DNA of 19,006 nucleotides from Planctomycetota bacterium (GTDB taxonomy: Bacteria > Planctomycetota > Phycisphaerae > WQYP01), in assembly GCA_023489375.1 (NCBI GenBank), contig JAMDCX010000112.1, forward strand, positions 1 through 19,006, written 5' to 3'. The position numbers and the translations under genes are program-made. Positions 14,049 to 19,006 of this stretch are shown here, piece by piece. Position 1 is the stretch's first letter, and every line of letters begins with the position of its first letter. The notes under the pieces are model-generated. The model was not told where the DNA came from. It saw only the letters and a list, made by a program, of their open reading frames with translations, and made no database searches.

Positions 14049-15944
14049 TTAATGCGAAAAGACAGAAGTGTCTGCGGGCAAAGGGGCGGACGCGGTCATT
14101 TTATGAAATCCGGCCAGATGCAAGGCCCGCCTGGCCACGGGATCAGCCATAAAGGTTCGCCAGACAAAACCGGTGCGATCATTTTCCGCCATGATCAAAG
14201 TTATTCCCTGATCTATGCCTCGCAGGTCTTTGGCCACCCAGCCAGTTAAGGGATTAAAAGCATCAACGAATCCATAACGGCCATAGATATGCAAGTTGCG
14301 GAATTTTTTCCGCATGGTCATTAAATCCTCAATACATAGTCGGGGAGCAAACGGAATGCTTCCTCCTGCCGCACAGGGCACCAACGTTCCATTGATAGCA
14401 TTGAGGCCGGTTGTTGTGGGTGGAGGATCTCCCCAGGCCCTGTAACCAGAAGGAGAAAGTGAAGCACTAATTCCCCACGAATCTGGGCCGTAGTCCGGAA
14501 ATTTTTTCGTCAGATTCATACACATGGCACGGTCAGCCAAAGTAGCGTACCGCGAATCTCTGAAATAATCGGCATAATGATCACATAGTCCGCGCAACAG
14601 AAACCAGGCCTGGGGATATTGGTGCGTAAACAGGGGGGCGGGCGCCGATGGAGTTCCGCTCATGAATGTATAACCGGCATAGGTAACCAGCGGACCGCGT
14701 GTCCACGCAGCCCAACTCGCCGGAGGCAACGGATGAGTCCGGGAACCCAGGCCCAGCAGATAGATCAGGGGGCCTTCATTAAACTCAAACCAGTTGTAGT
14801 GGATAAAGCCACTGCCAGGCCTCCACCCCATCGCCAGCGTTTTTTGGCCATTAGGCATGAAATTGGAATTCAGCATCCACGGCCAATCCACGCGGCGATA
14901 CAGTGATGTGGCAATATTGGCGGCGGCGGTCCCGGCAAAATGTTCACGAACCGTCAATACTCCCGCCATCAGCAAGGCCGTATCAATGGAGGATACCGCG
15001 CAGTGCCAGACCCGGCGCCCATGGCGCATGGAGAGAAAATGATAATAAAAACCATGTACACATGGAGCCTGATAACGGAAAAATTTCAGAGCCGTCAGTA
15101 CCCGCTGGTAAATTTTCCGGTGTGGTTCCCAATGGTGTTCATCAGCAATACACAAGGCCGTTAAGCCAAAGCCCGTCGCCGCGATGCTCGCTACGGGTGC
15201 ACCCCCGCCTGCCACCGGTACCCGGTTGGGTACCAGGCCGTTGTGTGGATTCATTTCATCCCAGAAATATTGGAAACAGCGGTGCTCCAGATCAGCGAGA
15301 AACCGCTGCTGTTTCGGCGATATTGGTCTGCCTCCATGAGTTGCCTGTGGCGCCGCATGGCCCGTCATTGATGCGCCAGTTATCGAAAAACCGGCGAACC
15401 GGACATGCCCGATGTTACGACTCGCCACCGTTTTCCCATCAACTTCTTCTACTACACCTTGCACTTGTATGATGGCCGTGTCCGCGGGAGCGGTAAGATT
15501 GTGCAAACTCACGTGTTTATAAGGCTGATCCGTCATGATAGGAGCAGTATCATATTGGGCCAGGACATGGCCTGATAGATTCTGGAACTGCACCTGAAGA
15601 AAGGCCTTTTCATAGCCACCGGTCGCCGCAGTTGAAATCCATACGCTGGCGTTGAATACTTGCCCACCGATACTGGAGACGCTGACGTTCTGATAAATTC
15701 CAGCCCATCGGGTTTTTGTGATTCCGGAATCGACCGTCAGCGAATTGACGGCAGCATACTTACTGGAATGCACATCGCCAGAGCGCTTACGGATAGACCA
15801 GGTGCCATACGTATGCCAACCCATGAAGTTGTTGGTTGCAAAGTTCGGATTGACAAACATATTGTTATTGGCCGCCGCCGGGCCTGCCAGAAGTACTACC
15901 GCGCCAATCGCCATCAGCGCTGTGCGGAAGGAAAACTTAAGCAC
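14049..15944 (-). CDS. Secreted GH144-like (PF10091 glucoamylase-like fold) glucanase with N-terminal sugar-binding-like module
   Basis: The 631-aa protein starts with a signal peptide (1-25, cut near GPAAA-NN). Residues 28-190 form a beta-rich module homologous to the neighbouring PEP-CTERM protein (AVNSLTV, FNASVWISTAAT, LQVQF in both). Residues 208-615 match the (alpha/alpha)6 PF10091 fold: FLADLEHRCFQYFWDE, ATGFGLTALCI, SSIDTALLMAG, WFEFNEGPLIYLLGLGS, HQYPQAWF, GIDQGITLIMAEN. Family knowledge: PF10091 includes GH144 endo-beta-1,2-glucanases and related enzymes; acidic residues around WDE, SSID and FNEG are candidates for catalysis. A GTG start at 15944 has GGAG 7 nt upstream. It lacks a PEP-CTERM tail, so it is probably released or held by the N-module. 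The fold call is firm and the beta-1,2-glucan specificity is inferred. Confidence 0.87.
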   Translation of the reverse strand: MLKFSFRTALMAIGAVVLLAGPAAANNNMFVNPNFATNNFMGWHTYGTWSIRKRSGDVHSSKYAAVNSLTVDSGITKTRWAGIYQNVSVSSIGGQVFNASVWISTAATGGYEKAFLQVQFQNLSGHVLAQYDTAPIMTDQPYKHVSLHNLTAPADTAIIQVQGVVEEVDGKTVASRNIGHVRFAGFSITGASMTGHAAPQATHGGRPISPKQQRFLADLEHRCFQYFWDEMNPHNGLVPNRVPVAGGGAPVASIAATGFGLTALCIADEHHWEPHRKIYQRVLTALKFFRYQAPCVHGFYYHFLSMRHGRRVWHCAVSSIDTALLMAGVLTVREHFAGTAAANIATSLYRRVDWPWMLNSNFMPNGQKTLAMGWRPGSGFIHYNWFEFNEGPLIYLLGLGSRTHPLPPASWAAWTRGPLVTYAGYTFMSGTPSAPAPLFTHQYPQAWFLLRGLCDHYADYFRDSRYATLADRAMCMNLTKKFPDYGPDSWGISASLSPSGYRAWGDPPPTTTGLNAINGTLVPCAAGGSIPFAPRLCIEDLMTMRKKFRNLHIYGRYGFVDAFNPLTGWVAKDLRGIDQGITLIMAENDRTGFVWRTFMADPVARRALHLAGFHKMTASAPLPADTSVFSH

Positions 15945-16452
15945 GATAAAACTCCAGAAGGAACTTTACTTCAGGCCTGATAAACATCTAAAGGTCATAG
16001 TCATCCGATTTCTAGGACATTACCCCAGCACCGCAACGCCTGGTGATCATACGTAAGCACAGGTATCCGTGGTAAAGTTTAATCCATATTCTTACACGAC
16101 TGCCTGCATAGTATGGCAAGCGCCGGCTCCACGAGCCTGCGATTGTCCCATAGATAGTCATGTCCAGCAGAACATGAACAATCTTCCAAAACTATAGATT
16201 TCAGCCTGCCGCCCGATAGTCACCTGATTGAACAAAGGCAATTATACACCGGGGCGTTAGTTGAACTCCAAGGCACCACTAATTTACACCGGCCGATGCA
16301 ATTACAGAACACTCTCATTGAGAAAACGTAAAATTTTCTTCTGAGAATTCAGCAAATATACTGCAGGTCCATAACTCATCAACACCACATTGATAAAACC
16401 ACTCCTGCGGATTGTACCGCATTAGGATTTTATCTGGCATTGAGTCGGCCGC
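15945..16452. other. Intergenic region between PEP-CTERM and GH144-like genes
   Basis: These 508 bp have no credible gene on either strand. They probably hold the end of the PEP-CTERM transcript and the promoter/leader of the glycosidase pair. The only structure noted near the PEP-CTERM stop is TGCGG-ATTGTA-CCGCA at 16406-16421, without a good U-tract. No confident promoter was found. Confidence 0.5.
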
Positions 16453-17112
16453 TCAGGCGCGTCGCCGCCTGGACACCAAAGCTAAACCGGCAAACCCGAT
16501 CGCCACCAGTGCTATAGTGGCTGGTTCGGGCACAGGTGTCAGAGAAAAATCATCAAAGCGGGTATAGCCCGTGTTGCTGCTTGTTGCATTTAAACCGCCA
16601 ATGCCTTCGACTACGCCCTGAATCTGCATGCCGAGTGTACCGGCTGGTGCAACGATGTTATTCAAGCTCACCAGTGTAAAGGGTTGATTCGAGGCCGTAA
16701 TCATCGTACTGACATCCTGCGCCAGCGTTACCGGATTCCCGTTTGAAAGCCCTCCAAATTGTACCTGGAGATAGGCCTCACTATAGCCATTGGTCGCAGC
16801 AGTTGAAATCCAGACGCTGGCGTTGAAAGCCTCTCCCGCGGCCGAGGTATCGGTGATATTCTGGTACAGTCCGGAATAGGTAGTGGATGTGGTACCGGAT
16901 GACACCGTCAGGGAGTTTACCGCACCATAAGTTCCAGAGTGGACATCATTTGGATTGCTGCTGACATACCATGTGCCATAGGAGCTCCATCCGGTGAAAT
17001 CGCCGGTTTCAAAGCCCGGATTGGTGACCATATTGGCTGAAGCCGCACCAGCCAAAAAGGCCACACTACCAACCGCGGCCACCATTGTGAGGAATTTGGA
17101 AAACCTGGTCAT
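16453..17112 (-). CDS. PEP-CTERM sorting-domain protein sharing a module with the GH144-like enzyme
   Basis: The 219-aa secreted protein has a signal peptide (basic MTRFSKF, hydrophobic core, cut near ASA-NM). A beta-rich domain at about 28-190 opens with MVTNPGFETGDFTGW, typical of carbohydrate-binding-like jelly rolls. The classic PEP-CTERM signal follows at about 194-219: VPEPATIALVAIGFAGLAL and then RRRRA. Family knowledge: the VPEP site is recognised by exosortase, here plausibly the one at 110-1012. The ATG at 17112 has a perfect AGGAGG 5 nt upstream, suggesting strong translation. The domain is paralogous to the N-terminal module of the next gene, with near-identical DNA in one block (16799-16827 versus 15628-15656, 28 of 29 bases). 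Ligand binding is inferred. Confidence 0.93.
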   Translation of the reverse strand: MTRFSKFLTMVAAVGSVAFLAGAASANMVTNPGFETGDFTGWSSYGTWYVSSNPNDVHSGTYGAVNSLTVSSGTTSTTYSGLYQNITDTSAAGEAFNASVWISTAATNGYSEAYLQVQFGGLSNGNPVTLAQDVSTMITASNQPFTLVSLNNIVAPAGTLGMQIQGVVEGIGGLNATSSNTGYTRFDDFSLTPVPEPATIALVAIGFAGLALVSRRRRA

Positions 17113-17202
17113 AAAGACCTCCTTTGTATAAAACCCCGGCTAATTTCCCAAGGGTAACATCCCCCCAGAATCAGCCGAATCGTCTTGATTTTTTTTCGAT
17201 CA

Positions 17203-17222
17203 GCTCTGCGCCTGGACAGAGC
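17203..17222 (-). terminator. Hairpin just past the pseudopilin stop
   Basis: GCTCTG and CAGAGC form a 6-pair stem with an 8-nt loop directly after the minus-strand stop. No U-run follows on that strand, so it may only protect the 3' end or be coincidental. Confidence 0.25.
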
Positions 17223-17224
17223 AA

Positions 17225-18280
17225 TCACCATCCCTGAAAAAACAAATTGTCCCAGCTGAAATGCACGCGGATGTTCGACAACGGTACCCATCTTACCGAA
17301 CCATCGTTGTACATTTCATTTTCTCCAGCAGGCAACGCGTTACCCGGCCCTTCGTCGGCATAATTGGAATCCGGCTCATTGGATGAAAATCCCCAGAATA
17401 TGCCGGTTAAACCCTGCGTGGGAGTTACCCCCACATACGGGTTATTAAACATGGCACAGTCGGTGACCAACAAGGTGCCGGAACCGGACTGCGGATTTAA
17501 CGCCGGCTGGTGTCGTGGATCATAATTAAAGCGTCCGCATGGAGTTCCACCCGTTGGACTGTGCATAAGAGGTGTAATCCACGGCCCGCCTCCGGGAATA
17601 TCCAAAGCGTACAGATCATAGGCGGGGCTGTAATCCATCCCTTCATCAACCCAATAACATAGACCGTAGGTTCCAAAATTAACGCACATCCCCTGTTGAT
17701 TCCAATTCCATGAGCTGACACCAGGAGGGGGCAAGGGCAACATATCTTCTTCCGTAATACCACTGTTGGTATCCGGACAATAAAGCATACTCAAACCAGC
17801 CCAAGTGTCCGGCAAAATCCCGGATCGCGGATTGACAATGGGCGAATTGGGAGTCGGGTATGCAAATGAAGAAACGAAAAGCGTAGCCAGCCCCGCCAAG
17901 GGTTCGCATTCCTGGCCCCCTGCAGCTGAGCCAAGATTAGCATCTTCAACATTAATGTAGCTGATGCAGGCCAGCGGATATTGGCCCCGATATTCATCGG
18001 CATATTCATGCAGCGCAATACCGATTTGCCGAATGTTAGATGCGCCCTGAACCCGGACTGCTAATTGTCTGGCCCGCGCCAATGCCGGCAGCAATAATGC
18101 TATTAATAGCGCAATAATTGAAATGACCACTAATAATTCAATCAAGGTGAACGCGGCACGATGTGTTCGCCGCCGGCCAATCGAATCCGAGCGTAAGATT
18201 TGCAAATATCCACTACGGCTTAAGTCGCTCCGGCATTTTGTGGCATCATCTGAACAAAGCGCTGTGGTTTTCAGAATCAT
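17225..18280 (-). CDS. Prepilin-type (type II secretion pseudopilin-like) protein, planctomycete family
   Basis: The 351-aa protein has an unusually long basic leader (~43 residues) before the N-methylation motif A-FTLIELLVVISIIALLIALL. Cleavage is expected before Phe44, with Glu48 at position +5, and Ala rather than the usual Gly at -1. The membrane/assembly helix is followed by a large extracellular domain of the kind found in planctomycete prepilin-like proteins (DUF1559-related); the C-terminal NEMYNDGSVRWVPLSNI resembles their H-X9-DG tail. ATG 18280 is preferred over GTG 18298 because GAGG lies 6 nt before it. No pilus assembly genes (ATPase, peptidase, secretin) are in the window, so it is an orphan. 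It lies 112 nt upstream of the PEP-CTERM gene on the same strand. Its exact role is unknown. Confidence 0.88.
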   Translation of the reverse strand: MILKTTALCSDDATKCRSDLSRSGYLQILRSDSIGRRRTHRAAFTLIELLVVISIIALLIALLLPALARARQLAVRVQGASNIRQIGIALHEYADEYRGQYPLACISYINVEDANLGSAAGGQECEPLAGLATLFVSSFAYPTPNSPIVNPRSGILPDTWAGLSMLYCPDTNSGITEEDMLPLPPPGVSSWNWNQQGMCVNFGTYGLCYWVDEGMDYSPAYDLYALDIPGGGPWITPLMHSPTGGTPCGRFNYDPRHQPALNPQSGSGTLLVTDCAMFNNPYVGVTPTQGLTGIFWGFSSNEPDSNYADEGPGNALPAGENEMYNDGSVRWVPLSNIRVHFSWDNLFFQGW

Positions 18281-18674
18281 AGCTAACCTCAAAAACACAA
18301 CCTGCCCCTATTACGGGGCCTGAGAAATCCATCCAGCGTTCACATTATCTCACTACCGCCCGGATAATGCAACCGCTTACATTATTATTGTATCGACCTT
18401 TTGGCACAAGTCAAGGGCCGCAACAAAACCGCCTCCGTCGCCGCGAGGTCTAATTGTTGTAAATCCTTATAATTACACGAATTACATTGTTCAATCATCA
18501 CTTCTATAAACTCATTATTTTGTAACCATATACGGCATGGCCCCCAACATCGCCTGCGCTGCGGCCACGCCGCATTGAGTAATGGGTAGCTGGCATTTGG
18601 AATTTAGCATTTGATATTTAGGAAGCGTACAGAAATAACTTTATACAATAATGATTTATGATATAATACCCGGC
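18281..18674. other. Intergenic region between pseudopilin and transposase
   Basis: This divergent region has no credible gene. It holds a hairpin TGCGG-CCACG-CCGCA near 18560-18575 and an AT-rich stretch with near-repeats (GGCATTTGG, AGCATTTGA) around 18592-18620, followed by the transposase promoter. The left end of the insertion sequence should lie here, but a terminal inverted repeat cannot be identified without the other end. Confidence 0.5.
18640..18667 (+). promoter_or_regulatory. Promoter of the transposase gene, possibly leaderless
   Basis: A perfect TATAAT (18662-18667) lies 16 nt after TTTATA (18640-18645), a poor -35. The ATG begins 7 nt after the -10 box, about where transcription would start, and no Shine-Dalgarno is present. 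Confidence 0.5.
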
Positions 18675-19006
18675 ATGGATACGACCAGCGAAGATGCGGT
18701 ACGCGATCGGTTTCGATTTCTGTCACCATGGCTCAATGAGCGCTCGCAACGGCTGTGGGCGGGTGCCGAGGCAAAAGTGCTGGGCTGGGGTGGTATTCGG
18801 ACCGTCGCGCGGGCCTCGGGACTGGCGATCAATACGGTACGACGTGGTTATGCGGAAGTGATGAAATCAAGCCATTCCGGTCCACAACGTATCCGCCGGG
18901 AAGGCGGTGGGCGTAAAACCGTGACCGCGAGCCAACCGGAGTTGCTGACCAGCCTGGAAAGCCTGGTCAGTCCGGTCACGCATGGTGATCCCATGCGTCC
19001 CTTGCT
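18675..19006 (+). CDS. ISAzo13-family transposase, N-terminal part (runs off the window)
   Basis: An open frame from ATG 18675 runs without a stop to the window end, giving 110 codons. The sequence (RFRFLSPWLNERSQRLWAGA, TVARASGLAINTVRRG, RIRREGGGRKTVTA, THGDPMRPLL) matches the start of ISAzo13-type (Rhodopirellula-type DDE) transposases: a helical opening, a helix-turn-helix, the RIRR-GGGRK motif and the P-T/V-x-GDPM-P-L block just before the catalytic DDE domain. The DDE residues lie beyond the window, so integrity cannot be judged. The gene is divergent from the pseudopilin. The family assignment is from recalled motifs. Confidence 0.88.
   Translation, partial: MDTTSEDAVRDRFRFLSPWLNERSQRLWAGAEAKVLGWGGIRTVARASGLAINTVRRGYAEVMKSSHSGPQRIRREGGGRKTVTASQPELLTSLESLVSPVTHGDPMRPL

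Overview
The window looks like a chromosomal segment from a planctomycete-type bacterium, most likely class Phycisphaerae. The pointers are an exosortase with a VPEP-type (PEP-CTERM) target protein, an orphan pseudopilin with a long leader and a 'NDGSVRWV' tail, an ISAzo13-type transposase, and GTG/TTG starts next to strong Shine-Dalgarno sites. The taxonomic call is an inference from gene content. No rRNA, tRNA or CRISPR array was seen.

Layout. (a) 110-1854, minus strand: a NusG-paralogue elongation factor followed by an exosortase. (b) 1855-2634: a long divergent intergenic region with a 156-bp tandem duplication, a long imperfect inverted repeat, and two copies of a motif resembling the ops element used by RfaH-type NusG paralogues. 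(c) 2635-6603, plus strand: a membrane-anchored TPR-like protein whose 3' end is broken by a 148-bp tandem duplication, a glycosyltransferase-2/methyltransferase fusion, and 6-phosphogluconate dehydrogenase. (d) 6578-11077, minus strand: accD, a membrane-anchored coiled-coil protein, an unlisted 47-aa membrane peptide, mreB and mreC. mreC overlaps gnd tail to tail. (e) 11078-11576: an AT-rich intergenic region with direct and inverted repeats. (f) 11577-18280, minus strand: a pseudopilin, a PEP-CTERM protein, a secreted GH144-like protein (glucoamylase-like PF10091 fold) and a GH3 beta-glucosidase. (g) 18675 to the end, plus strand: the 5' part of an ISAzo13-family transposase.

How the genes may work together. 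The exosortase and NusG paralogue fit an exopolysaccharide/protein-sorting locus, with the GT2-methyltransferase as a possible envelope-glycan gene. The PEP-CTERM protein and the N-terminus of the GH144-like enzyme carry the same secreted module, so one may be the surface-anchored and the other the catalytic form of one glycan-binding unit. GH144 plus GH3 suggests turnover of beta-1,2-glucan. mreB/mreC are cell-shape genes, and accD and gnd are housekeeping metabolism.

Caution: both tandem duplications are about 150 bp with a single mismatch and lie within 1.2 kb of each other. That is as compatible with an assembly artefact as with biology, so the broken TPR gene and the doubled ops-like site need checking against reads.
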